From Rhizophagus irregularis (taxonomy: Eukaryota; Glomeromycota; Glomeromycetes; Glomerales; Glomeraceae), in contig NC_089451.1 of the NCBI RefSeq assembly GCF_026210795.1, positions 1,534,001 to 1,598,000 on the forward strand: 64,000 bases of DNA, written 5' to 3'. Each line of letters opens with the position of its first letter. Position 1 is the stretch's first letter. The notes under the pieces were generated by a model, which saw only the letters and a program-made list of their open reading frames with translations, was not told the origin of the DNA and did not search any database. A program made the translations under genes and the position numbers. Shown here in pieces: positions 12,501 through 22,978 of this stretch.

Positions 12501-15500
12501 GAGCTGATAACTGAGTTTCTTGAATAAATTTATCAATATTATCATTACCACTAGTCCAATTTACAAAATTTTGTTGAAAATGAATTGTATTACATGTATA
12601 ATTACATTTTTTACATCTATTATTCAGAACCATCATATAATTATTTGTTTCAGGATTTTGAGTTATTCCATAAGGTCCATTAATCTACAAGTATAATAAC
12701 ATATATTAGTAAAATTAAGAATTTCACATTTTCATTAAATAATAAATTAATTATACCTCATTCATAAATTCTAATGTAATATTTTTTGGATCATTTAATA
12801 TTTTAAGTATCACAATCATATTATTACTATTTCTTTTCCAATTTTGATTTTCATCATCCCATTCATAAATACATCCATCAATCCAATTTGCTCTATAAGT
12901 TTCACCAAATCTGCTTTTTATAGTATTATTAAATTTATCATAGGATATCCATTCTAATGCTGATTTAGCATTATTATGAGCTGATAACTGAGTTTTTTGA
13001 ATAAATTTATCAATATTATAATTACCACTTGTCCAGGTTACAAAATTTTGTTGAAAATAAATTGTATTACATGTATAATTACATTTTTTACATCTATTAT
13101 TCAGAATCATCATGTAATTATTTGTTTCAGGATTTTGAGTTATTCCATAAAATTCATGATCTGTTTTAATCTAATAAATGTAGTACTATTAGTAAAATTA
13201 AGAATTTCAAATTTTCATTAAATAATAAATTAATTATACCTCTTTCATAAATTCTAATGTAATATTTTTTGGATTATTTAATTTTTTAAATATCACAATC
13301 ATATTATTACTATTTCTTTTCCAATTTTGATTTTCGTCATCCCATTCATAAATACATCCATCAATCCAATTTGCTCTATAAATTTCACCAAATCTGCTTT
13401 TTATAGTGTTATTAAATCTATCATAGGGTATCCATTCTAATGCTGATTTAGCATTATTATGAGCTGATAACTGAGTTTCTTGAATAAATTTATCAATATT
13501 ATAATTACCACTTGTCCAGGTTACAAAATTTTGTTGAAAATGAATTGTATTACATGTATAATTACATTTTTTACATCTATTATTCAGAACCATCATATAA
13601 TTATTTGTTTCAGGATTTTGAGTTATTCCATAAAATTTATGATCTGTTTTAATCTAATAAATATAGTATTAGTAAAATTAATAATTTCAAATTTTCATTA
13701 AATAATAAATTAATTATACCTCATTCATAAATTCTAATGTAACATTTTTTGGATCATTTAATATTTTAAGTATCACAGTCATATTATTACTATTTCTTTC
13801 CCAATTTTGATTTTCATCATCCCATTTATAAATACATCCATCAATCCAATTTGCTCTATATATTTCACCAAATCTGCTTTTTATAGTATTATTAAACTTA
13901 TCATAAGGTATCCATTCTAATGCCCTTTTATATACATCATAGTTACTAACATGAACTGATAGCTGAGTATCTTGAATAAATTTATCAATATAATCATTAC
14001 CACTAGTCCAATTTTCAAAATTTCGTTTAAAATGAATTGAATTACATGTATAATCACATATTTTACATTTATCATTCAAAACCAACATATAATTATCTGT
14101 TTCTGGATTTTGAGTTATTCCATAAAATTCGTGATCTGTTTTAATCTAATAAATATACTATATCAGTAAAATTAAAGATTTCAAATTTTCATTAAATAAT
14201 AAATTAATTATACCTCATTCATAAAATTTAATGTAACATTTTTTGGATCATCTAATATTTTAAGTATCACAATCATATTATTTCTATTTCTTTTCCAATT
14301 TTGATTTTCATCATCCCATTCATAAATACATCCATCAATCCAATTTGCTCTATATATTTCACTAAATCTGCTTTCTATAGTATTATTAAACATATTATAA
14401 GGTATCCATTCTAATGCCTTTTTATATACATCATATTTACTAATATGAACTGATAGCTGAGTATCTTGAATAAATTTATCAATATAATCATTACCACTAG
14501 TCCAATTTTTAAAATTTCGTTGAAAATGAATTGTATTACATGTATAATTACATTTTTTACATCTTTCATTCAAAACCAACATATAATTATTTGTTTCTGG
14601 ATTTTGAGTTATTCCATAAAATTCGTGATCTGTTTTAATCTTATAAATATACTATATCAGTAAAATTAAAGATTTCAAATTTTCATTAAATAATAAATTA
14701 ATCATACCTCATTCATAAATTTCAATGTAACATTTTTTGGATCATTTAATATTTTAAATATTACAATCATATTCTTATGATATCTTTTCCAATTTTGATT
14801 TTCATCATCCCATTTATAAATATACCCATCAATCCAATTTGTTCTATATATTTCACCAAATCTGCTTTTTATATTGTTATTAAATCTATCATAAGGTATC
14901 CATTCTAATGCCTTTTCATATACTTCATAGTTATCATGAACTGATAGCTGAGTATATTGAATAAATTTATCAATATAATTATTACCACTAGTCCAGCCTT
15001 CAAAATTTTGTTGAAAATGAATTGCACTACATATATAATTACATTTTTTACATTTATTACTCAAAACCATCATATAATTATTTGTTTTCGGATCTTGAGT
15101 TATTCCATAAGATCCATTAATCTACAAGAATAATAATATATTATTAAAATTAAGAATTTCAAATTTATATTAAATAATAAATTAATTATACCTCTTTCAT
15201 AAATTCTAATAGAATGTTTTTTGGATCATTTAATATTTTAAGTATCACAATCATATTATTTCTATTTCTTTTCCAATTTTGATTTTCATCATCCCATTTA
15301 TAAATATACCCATCAATCCAATTTGCTCTATATATTTTACTAAATCTGCTTTTTATAGTGTTATTAAATGTATCATAAGGTATCCATTCTAATGCCTTTT
15401 TATATACTTCATAGTTATCATGAACTGATAGCTGAGTATCTTGAATAAATTTATCAATATAATCATTACCACTAGTCCAGTCTTCAAAATTTTGTTGAAA

Positions 15501-16075
15501 ATGAATTGCACTACATGTATAATTACATTTTTTACATTTATCATTCAAAACCATCATATAATTATTTGTTTTCGGATCTTGAGTTATTCCATAAGGTCCA
15601 TTAATCTACAAGTATAATAACATATATTAGTAAAAGTAAGAATTTCAAATTTTCGTCAATAAATTAATTATACCTCTTTCATAAATCCTAATGTAATATT
15701 TTTTGAATCATTCAATATTTTTAGAATCACAACAGTATTGCCATTTCTTTTCCAATTTTGATTTTCGTCATCCCATTCATAAATACATCCATCAATCCAA
15801 TTTGCTCTATAAGTTTCACCAAATCTGCTTTTTATAGTAATATTAAATCTATTATAAGGTATCCATTCAAATGCTGATTTAGCATTATTATGAGCTGATA
15901 ACTGAGTTTCTTGAATAAATTTATCAATATTAACATTGCCACTAGTCCAATTTTCAAAATTTTGCTGAAATTTTATTGCGTTACATATATAATTACATCC
16001 TTCACATATTTTATTTAATTCGTTAACATGTGAAGGCTTAATTAAATTCTTGATGCCTTTGATAAACGAGTCCAT
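9570..16075 (-). CDS. Kinase with eleven tandem N-lobe exons and one C-lobe
   Basis: Minus-strand exons: 16075-15674, 15605-15192, 15121-14708, 14639-14214, 14145-13720, 13653-13240, 13170-12757, 12684-12286, 12219-11806, 11733-11329, 11259-10807 and 10720-9874, then a terminal exon at 9806-9772 or 9649-9570. Exons 1-11 are all divisible by three, all end at FM(N/K)E before a gtata or gtatga donor, and start phase 0 after a tag or aag acceptor. Joined, they read about 1,527 residues without a stop. Each repeat carries C-x2-C-x3-C, NFENWTSGN, ALEWIPYDRF, a glycine-loop remnant KSRFGETY, NWIDG and the lysine in VILK. Only exon 11 has an intact GGFGKIY loop. Exon 12 gives FYGITQDPKTKDYMM, HRDLHIGN, DMG and APEIL, a complete C-lobe. 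Repeats 2-11 begin with the exon-12-like YGITQNPETNNYMMVL and then switch to the Cys-rich start of exon 1, so they are chimeric duplicates. The product is predicted to be about 1,820 aa. Whether one transcript uses all exons, or they are alternatives, cannot be decided from sequence. The start ATG at 16075 opens MDSFIKGIKNLIKPS and lacks the chimeric start. Confidence 0.75.
10807..16075 (-). repeat. Tandem exon array, 11 units of 465-494 bp
   Basis: Distances between successive exon starts are 470, 484, 482, 494, 492, 483, 486, 465, 486 and 474 bp. Introns (about 62-80 nt) are conserved as well as exons. Two exon-start types occur: ING(P/S)YGITQ (exons 2, 3, 8, 10) and IKTDHEFYGITQ-like (exons 4, 5, 6, 7, 9, 11). 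The intron sequence around 11731-11790 recurs almost unchanged at 12682-12741, which indicates a recent two-unit (951 bp) duplication on top of older single-unit copies. Confidence 0.95.
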
Positions 16076-16339
16076 TAAGTTTTTTGTATTACGAATGAAT
16101 TCAAGATTAAAAAGCGACTGAAAAAAAATTTAACCTAGAAAATAAGGATTATATAAGAACAATACTTATGTATAATTATTTGTTGTACACAAACAATGTT
16201 GTACGTAGTTGGACAAGAAGGTTAGCACAGTTCTGTTGTCCAGGTCTGACAAAGATCAGCTCAGTGCTGACAATGAGTCTGACAAAATTGTTAGCAAGGT
16301 TTTAAATTTAAAAAAAAAATTTTAATTTATTTTTTTATT
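16076..16339. other. Upstream region of the tandem-exon kinase
   Basis: AT-rich with a less AT-rich patch at 16195-16305 in which gtctgacaaa occurs twice and gttagca twice. The likely promoter of the minus-strand kinase lies here, but no defined element can be assigned. Confidence 0.4.
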
Positions 16340-17220
16340 ATAGGTAAAGTTTTTCTTTGATAGAATTACTTGGGAAATTTTTATTAATAGAAAGATTTTT
16401 TTTTTGATAAAAATTTCGTTAGAGTTCGGCAGAGAATTTTTCTATTGATAGGGGAATTTCATTTAATAAAGGAGTTTTTTTTTTTGATGGATAATTTTAT
16501 TGGAAAATTTTTTTAAATAGGAGAGATTTTTTTTTTTTGATAGAGAATTTCGTTATAGAATTTTGAGTTTTTTTTTTCTCGTTGAGAATTTTTTTTTATA
16601 GAAAATTCATTTGAGAATTTTTTAATGGGGAGGATTTTTTTCTTGATTGAAAAAAATCTTTTTAGCAGGGGAGATTTTTTTTTTTTTGATAGATAATTTC
16701 GTTAGTAAATTTTTTAAACAGGGGAGATTTTTTTTTTTTGAAGAATTTCGGTAAAGGATATTTTTTAATAGGAGGGAAGTTTTTTTGATATAGAAATTCT
16801 TTTAAGAATTTTTTTTATTGGATAAGAATCCTTTTTGATTTTTTTTTTTGATTTTTTGATGGAAGATTTTCGTTAGAAATTTTTTCCTTTAATAAGGAAT
16901 ATTTTATTTGATTGAGAATTTCATTTGATAATTTTTCTTTAATAAGGGAGTTTTTTGATAATTTTGTTGGTTGATAAATTTTTTTATATGTAAGTCTTTT
17001 TTTGATGAAGTATTTCATTTTAGAAGTCATTTAATAGAAAATTTTATTGAAAATGATTTTTTTAATAAGGGTATCGAGAATTTTAGCTTGAAGTTTTTTT
17101 TTTTTTAAATAAAGAATTTCGTTAGAAATCCTTTATTTTCACGAAAAATTTATTGGAATATTTATTGGAAAAGTTTTTGCAATTATTCTTTTTTTAATGA
17201 ATATTATAAAATAAATGGTT
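16340..17220. repeat. T-rich minisatellite
   Basis: Degenerate units of roughly 50-60 bp alternate the blocks gagaatttcgttagaaattt, tttaataggggagatttttt and a poly-T run followed by gat. There are about 16 copies, with strong T bias on the plus strand. No gene is seen. Confidence 0.85.
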
Positions 17221-17337
17221 TGCTAACAATATAAAATTAAAAAATTTGCCCAATTTACTGTTATTCAGATTCTATCATGATTTTTCTTAATTTTATCTTA
17301 ATCTTATTAATGCAATTAATTGGTTTAATATCTTTAT

Positions 17338-17602
17338 CCCTATAAAAAAAGAATGTCCGGAAATTGTAGCTAAAAACGTCCGGAAAATGTTTATTTGTCT
17401 GGAATATGTCCGGAATATTGCAATATTCCGGACGTTGGAAAATTTCCATTTTCCAGAAAATGTCCAGAAAATGTCTAGGAGGGTTCAGACCCAGCGTCCA
17501 GAAAGTGTCCGGAATATTGCAATTTTCTGGACGTTTTCCGGACACACTGACATTTTCCGGATGTTTTTAGCTACAATTTCCGGACATTTTTTTTTTACAG
17601 GG
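17338..17602. mobile_element. MITE with 52-bp terminal inverted repeats
   Basis: The left end begins ccctataaaaaaagaatgtc and continues with cggaaattgtagctaaaaac. The right end, reverse complemented, begins ccctgtaaaaaaaaaatgtc and continues identically for about 52 bp with a few mismatches. TAT directly flanks both sides (17335-17337 and 17603-17605), a candidate 3-bp target duplication. The interior is full of tccgga and tccaga words and contains a perfect 26-bp palindrome at 17408-17433 centred on ttgcaa. There is no transposase, and the superfamily is not assigned. Short reading frames here are only the palindrome read in two directions. Confidence 0.85.
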
Positions 17603-18728
17603 TATTAATTTTATTCTTAGTATATGGTTTCGGACTTTTTTAATTTTTAATCAGGAATATTTTTTTTATATTTATAGAATATATGATTTCGGTGCAAATT
17701 TATTTATGCCAACCATTAGCAATTTGGCTGATTGCAAATATATTATTTACCAATAATTAATTGTTTGGTCTTATTATCAGTAATTTTGCTCAATTATTTT
17801 TCAATGTACAAATTATAGTTGTGACTTTTCCCTGTTGAATTTAATTATAGGAATGATTAAATTTAAAATATTATAGGTGAATTGAAATATTTGAATTCTT
17901 TATCACAAGGAATGTAGAAAATACATGATTGATCTATTTTAAAATATTGTCATTTTATACTAAGAAATAACTAGTGTGATATAAACTTTTCAACCATAAC
18001 ATAATTTGTTCAACTTTTTTCTCTGCTTTAAATCAAAAATCAAAAAATAATATACAATTATTTAAATTTACTATTATCAATTTACATAAACTGATACGTT
18101 AACCGCATTGTAATATTTAGTATTAATTGAAAGAAATTTCTGAGGGTTAAAAAGTGAAATTTTAGAAAAATATTATTGAAAAAATGGTAAATTAGAATAA
18201 ATTCTATTTTTTCACATTAGTATTCGGTTTTATAAATAATATAGAAGTCATGATAAAATAATTAATAACTTAATATTTTGCGTATTTTTGCAGAATTTTC
18301 AATATCAGGTGTCAATTATGCGTACTACTCATATAAAAAGTCTCTGCGTACAGCTCATAGTAAAAAAAATTTTCGCCACCTGACCCTTATATATATATCT
18401 CTGGGTCCTATCTGAATAATATGTTGATTTAAATATGTAACATATTACGAAATCACACGACGCTAAAATTTACTACGCTTCAATAAAACATGGCGAAATA
18501 CCTAGTCATTTTTCCTATTATCACTTAATAAATTAATACTTAATAAATATTAATTTTAAACAGTTTAGTCTCGTCATAGAAAAAATTGCAATTCAATTGA
18601 TTATAAAAAGCTGACGTTGGATGGATTGGCATGATACCGAATTCGGAGCTTCGGCCGAATAATGTTTATTTTGGTCATTAATTTCACGTGATATATGTGA
18701 ATGTCATGTGCCAATGAGAAACAGCTGT
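17603..18728. other. Gene-free stretch
   Basis: AT-rich intergenic DNA. I recognise no domain, RNA gene or clear repeat. Confidence 0.45.
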
Positions 18729-18742
18729 ATGAATGTGGGAAA

Positions 18743-19404
18743 GCGTCTACGTTCCCTATTGATCTGACCAATCATTAGGACGCAGGTTCGATCCGCATAG
18801 CCAACGGAATTTAAGAATATTACTGCGTGCGCAGTCACCAACTGCGTTGAAGATCCCGTACCCATAATGGGTAGCTGAAATGATGCCTATCGATGGTGAG
18901 GTGATAGCAGAGATCATTGGTAGACTGAGATGGCAGGATCATAATGTCTGGATCCTTCCAAGGCCTTTAGTTTAATGGGATTATCTTGGTACCCGGAGGA
19001 CCCACATTGGGATACAATGGTGCAGGCGGGGGCACCAACCACAAAAGCCGTATGGCAGGTGGTCAACCAATTTAATCCTTACACCGAAAGGGGTGGGCTA
19101 TTGGCTGAGGTGTTGCTAAGGTGGTTAGGAAGGGAGCTAGGCAAGAGCATCTCCCCAGTTTCACACTGCGGTCAGCCCCAAATACCAAAAAATACCTACT
19201 GATGTAGGTGGTCCGGGGTGGGTTTAGGGTGTCCCTAGTTGGGCCACCCTAAATCTCTGATCGAAGAGTGGGGTCCCGTAGGGGATGACGAACAAAGGTC
19301 TATACACATATATTAGTCTTAAGTATTTTCGAACTCTTTCTTCTTCTATTTGTAATAGCCTGGGTTTTAACACTCTTTTAGTAATAAAATAAATAAATAA
19401 ATAA
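18743..19404 (+). mobile_element. tRNA-derived SINE-like retroposon, full length
   Basis: The 662-bp segment is strikingly GC-richer than its surroundings. It carries a Pol III B-box match ggttcgatcc at 18785-18794 near its 5' end and ends in a repetitive aaataaataaataaataa tail. It is flanked by a perfect 14-bp direct repeat, atgaatgtgggaaa (18729-18742 and 19405-19418). B box, A-rich tail and a 14-bp target duplication are the marks of LINE-mobilised SINE insertion. An A box is not clear. A short open frame inside (18975-19202) matches nothing I know and is probably not coding. The perfect duplication suggests a fairly recent insertion. Confidence 0.85.
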
Positions 19405-19418
19405 ATGAATGTGGGAAA

Positions 19419-19806
19419 AAAAAATTTGAAGTTAGAAATATTTCATATTAATTTTATTAGAAAAAATTTAAAGTTAGCCTCAAAACATGGAAATTATTTC
19501 ATGTTGCTTAGACACATGATGATATCATACTATTAACAAACACTCCTCTAAAAATTTATCATCGTAACAAAAATTTACTATAGATATGCTTCATTAAAAA
19601 AAAATGACACTTAAAAAATTGCAAACATTTTTAATTTTTAAACTTTTTTTTCAATTTTATTTATTATATAAATATAAACATAATATTTAATCACAATAAA
19701 ATAAATAATATAAATAAAAATATATTAAAGTATATAAATAAAAATAAAATCTTATCATACTTTAAGTATGCTATCTATCTAATAAAAAAAAATTTTTTTT
19801 TCATAT
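19419..19806. other. 3' flank of the PB1/UBA gene
   Basis: Very AT-rich sequence with poly-A and poly-T runs, presumably the 3' untranslated region and terminator of the minus-strand gene. No other feature is seen. Confidence 0.4.
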
Positions 19807-21126
19807 TTATAAATTATAAGGTTTACTCTCTTCATTATCCACGTGCTTAATTTCGTCATTATTTGGCTTTTCTTCGTTTATAACGATCCCGTTTCGCTTC
19901 TTTGAAGATTTCTCGTTATCGTAATACTCATTAACCTGCTGATTACGTAACAATAATTCAATTACACGTTCAAGATTTCCATTGTAACGTTTTAATAAAT
20001 CCTCATACAAAGCATTATTTGAAGAATCGAATCCCATGGAGTGTAAAGTTGAGAGTTTTTCATTTAATTGTTCTTGAGTAAATGTTGGTTGATTATTATA
20101 ACATTGAGGATAGAAAAGGTTGGAGTTTTTACCGCAAGAAAATCTTGATCTATGATTATATTTATCTTTGTTACATCTGTTAGTTTTTGCAGATGCGGAT
20201 GTGGAAGCTTCAGAATTTTTGTTGCAAAAATCTGATTGTTGTTGTTTTGAGCAACAGGAAGGTTTTGAATTTTCATTGCAAGAGTTAGGTCCACATTGGC
20301 GAGAACTGAAGTGATAAGCGGATGGACAACCATACCCATTAAAAAAAGCTGAACGATGAAATTGTGGACGTCCATAGGAATTAAACGGACTAAATGGGAA
20401 ATAACGTGGACCACCGAATAATCCATCAAATAATCCAAATCTAGGTCCAAATCCAGATCCAAATCCAGATCCAAATCCAGGTCCAAATCCAGGTCCGAAT
20501 CTTGGTCCAAAGAAAGTTTGACGAGCCCATGGATATGAAATTACGAAAATGATTTCGTCATCATCGTCATCTTCATTTTCTTTATTTTCATTTTCCGGTT
20601 GCGCTTTATTTTCATTGGTACTTTCAGGGCGCTGCTTCTCAGATTCCTTTTCTTTTTCTTTATTAAGAAGAGGAGTAGATTGACCATCTTCTGGTTCTTC
20701 TTCTTCTATAGTAACATGTTGATAATAAGAAGGTGGTCTAGATTCAACATTTTCTTCTTCAAGTTCAGTAGTTTGTTGCTGATTTTGTTGTATTGAAGAG
20801 AAATCGTCAACATGGTTATTATTAACTTCTACATTTGAATTAACCACATCATTATCATTTTCGTCTTCAAAAATAAAATTTTCGACTGTACTCAAGATAA
20901 GTTTAATAGGTCTACTGGAAGATTGTTGATCAAGAATTTCCTTAAGTTCCAAATCACTTGAAAGAGTAATTACGTCACCATCTTCATCATTGTAAGAGAC
21001 AATAAGGGAAGAAGTAGTTGGAATATTGTAAAGTAATCGTAATTTAGATTCTAATTCTACCCAATTTGGAGAAGCAATATTGAAGCGACGGGAAATTGAA
21101 TTATAAGTGACTTTAATTGTTGCCAT
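19807..21126 (-). CDS. PB1-UBA domain protein, p62/SQSTM1-like architecture
   Basis: Single exon, 439 aa. Residues 1-80 form a PB1 domain with both interaction surfaces: a basic beta-1 strand (ATIKVTYNSISRRFNI) and an OPCA acidic motif (DEDGDVITLSSDLELKEIL). An acidic, disordered linker follows, then a conserved EII.VI..PW motif. Next is a Gly/Phe repeat (FGPGFGPGFGSGFGSGFGP, about 200-225), then a Cys-rich segment (CGPNSC, SCCSK, FC) where p62 has a ZZ finger that is not recognisable here. A C-terminal UBA follows (about 352-396; LSTLHSMGF, YNGNLERVIELLL). The tail ends KPYNL. PB1 plus UBA in one chain is typical of polymerising ubiquitin-binding selective-autophagy receptors; that role here is inference. 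It is divergent from the paralogue at 21947. Confidence 0.85.
   Translation of the reverse strand: MATIKVTYNSISRRFNIASPNWVELESKLRLLYNIPTTSSLIVSYNDEDGDVITLSSDLELKEILDQQSSSRPIKLILSTVENFIFEDENDNDVVNSNVEVNNNHVDDFSSIQQNQQQTTELEEENVESRPPSYYQHVTIEEEEPEDGQSTPLLNKEKEKESEKQRPESTNENKAQPENENKENEDDDDDEIIFVISYPWARQTFFGPRFGPGFGPGFGSGFGSGFGPRFGLFDGLFGGPRYFPFSPFNSYGRPQFHRSAFFNGYGCPSAYHFSSRQCGPNSCNENSKPSCCSKQQQSDFCNKNSEASTSASAKTNRCNKDKYNHRSRFSCGKNSNLFYPQCYNNQPTFTQEQLNEKLSTLHSMGFDSSNNALYEDLLKRYNGNLERVIELLLRNQQVNEYYDNEKSSKKRNGIVINEEKPNNDEIKHVDNEESKPYNL
20395..20515 (-). repeat. In-frame minisatellite coding the Gly/Phe segment
   Basis: Tandem 12-bp words of the type ggtccaaatcca (plus strand) encode G-F-G-P / G-F-G-S on the minus strand. 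In another frame the same repeat reads as Asp-Leu runs, which explains a spurious overlapping frame. The copy number probably varies among alleles (inference). Confidence 0.8.
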
Positions 21127-21946
21127 TTTTTATTTAAAATAAAAAATTTTAAATTTTTGTGTTAATATAGAAGAAAAAAATGATTTTTATTTTCTTTTTT
21201 TTTTGAAAATTTGATTGAAATTGTTGATTTTTACTACAAGAATTTTTAACGGCATTTTATAGTTTTTTTTATCATATATTGTATATTATGATGGCGAAGT
21301 AAAAAGAAGAGAAAAAGAAAAAAACGTAATCAAGATTTGCTGTTCATTTTCGTATATATGCATTCGTCATATAGTTGTATTAAAATTTTGATGACGTTCC
21401 TAAATTCGTAACTATTCTGAATGACAAATCTCATTCTGGGTTATGCTGGATTAATCTTCAATTTGCCGAAATTGCCGAAATTTATCCGAATTACTGCGCC
21501 AACTACGGTTTATTTAATTTATCATAATTTTTGACTTACCATTTAAGGGAATAAAGGATGAACTCTAAAATTGAACTATACGTAAAATAGTGCATAAGTC
21601 GTACATGATTTGTGATTGTAATTGCTGAATTGTTGCCCCTATAATCGTATTACGTATACCAAAAAAAAAAAAATTGAAATATTTTATATTTTGAATCCAT
21701 ATTTACGAGACAACGTAATCAAATTGAATTGTTAATTTTGTAAGGCGTAAGCGTTATGAAAAGAAGAATAACGAACAATTATAAAAAAATTATAAAAAGG
21801 CGTTGACTGAAAGGAAAGGTTTTTCATTTAAAAAAAAAAAATTAATTTTAATCAAAGAAAAAAAAATATTTTTTTACCTTCAATAAATATTTCGTTAAAA
21901 TAACTTATTTTCCCCCACAATAAAAATAATTTAAAAAAAAAAAGAT
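21127..21946. promoter_or_regulatory. Shared divergent promoter region of the PB1/UBA pair
   Basis: The 820-bp gap separates two head-to-head paralogues starting at 21126 (minus) and 21947 (plus). Poly-A stretches precede both ATGs. The words ttgccgaaattgccgaaatt and atccgaatt near 21460-21490 resemble spaced GAA/TTC modules, but I would not call a heat-shock element without data. Co-regulation is an inference from geometry. Confidence 0.5.
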
Positions 21947-22978
21947 ATGGCGAATATTAAAGTAACATATGGATCAATTTCTCGTCGTCTTACCATTTCT
22001 TCTACCACAACTTGGTCAGAAATTGAAACTCAATTTCGTAATTTATTTAATATACCTAAAGAATTTCAAATTATAGTATCTTATACAGATGATGAAGGTG
22101 ATGTTATTACACTTTCGAGTGATTTAGAACTTCAAGAAGTTCTTTCAAATAATTCCAATAATGCTATTAAATTTATTTTAACTACTTCAATCATGAATAA
22201 TTTGAATGATGATAATAATGTACTTGATGATAGAGAAAAATCGACTGATACTATTATTGATGATGAAACCTCAAATTTAATTAATGGCGTATCTTCCATT
22301 CAAATTGAAGATCCAAACAATGATAAAACTACCTCTAAATATAAACATGTTACCATAACCGATGAAATCGATGATCCTCTTTTTAATCAACAACAAGAAA
22401 CTATAGGAGAAAATTCTAAAAATGCCACGGAATCTAATAATAATGATAATGTAAAAGAAAAAAATCCTTCAGTTGAAGAAAATCAGGAAAATCAGGAAAG
22501 TCAGGAAAGTCAGGAAAATAATGATTATGAACCTGAAATTATTGTGATCATCACAAGAAATCCTTGGTTACATAGAAGACGTGAAAGATTTGGAGGATGT
22601 AATCCATATTATTCTTGTCACACCTTTGGAGGAAGATCCCATTCTGGTGAAAATACCCATGGATGTAATCGTAACGCTAATTCTCGTGGTTATGGATGCG
22701 GTAGATATTATCGTAGACGTCAACAAATTTCACCCGAAATTGTAGCTGAAAAGATTAATACTTTACATTCAATGGGATTTTTTAATGATAATTTAGAAGA
22801 ATTGGTAAGAAAATATAATGGTAATCTTGAAGCAATTATTGAAGTTTTATTATTTAATCAACAAAATGAGCAAAATAATGAAAATGTAAATAAGCAAGTC
22901 GTGAGAGAAGAAAATAACGAAAAAGATCAACCCATGGAAATCGAGGAAGAAAATAATAAACCTTATGTTTTAAAGTAA
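21947..22978 (+). CDS. PB1-UBA domain protein, paralogue of the neighbour
   Basis: Single exon, 343 aa, in head-to-head orientation with its paralogue. It has an N-terminal PB1 (ANIKVTYGSISRRLTI; OPCA DDEGDVITLSSDLELQEVL) and an acidic linker with a repeated Q-E-N/S-Q-E-S stretch. The conserved EIIVIITRNPW motif follows, then a Cys/Gly/Arg-rich segment (CNPYYSCHTFGG, CNRNANSRGYGCGRYYRRR), and a C-terminal UBA at about 262-306 (INTLHSMGF, YNGNLEAIIEVLL). The tail ends KPYVLK. It lacks the Gly/Phe repeat of the minus-strand copy. The shared EII.VI...PW segment between otherwise divergent linkers suggests a functional short motif. Function as a ubiquitin-binding scaffold or autophagy receptor is inferred from architecture only. 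Confidence 0.85.
   Translation: MANIKVTYGSISRRLTISSTTTWSEIETQFRNLFNIPKEFQIIVSYTDDEGDVITLSSDLELQEVLSNNSNNAIKFILTTSIMNNLNDDNNVLDDREKSTDTIIDDETSNLINGVSSIQIEDPNNDKTTSKYKHVTITDEIDDPLFNQQQETIGENSKNATESNNNDNVKEKNPSVEENQENQESQESQENNDYEPEIIVIITRNPWLHRRRERFGGCNPYYSCHTFGGRSHSGENTHGCNRNANSRGYGCGRYYRRRQQISPEIVAEKINTLHSMGFFNDNLEELVRKYNGNLEAIIEVLLFNQQNEQNNENVNKQVVREENNEKDQPMEIEEENNKPYVLK

Noticed and set aside
11065-14663. Plus-strand frames of 65-81 codons opposite the kinase exons
   Set aside because: Antisense shadows of the tandem exons, repeated with the same period.
18785-18794. Possible tRNA gene at the ggttcgatcc B box
   Set aside because: No cloverleaf can be formed around it; it is the head of the SINE.
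18975-19202. 75-codon frame inside the SINE
   Set aside because: Element is bounded by a SINE-type target duplication; the frame matches no retroelement protein I know and is probably not translated.
20064-20510. Minus-strand frame with a long Asp-Leu repeat
   Set aside because: Alternative frame of the GFGP-coding minisatellite inside the PB1/UBA gene.
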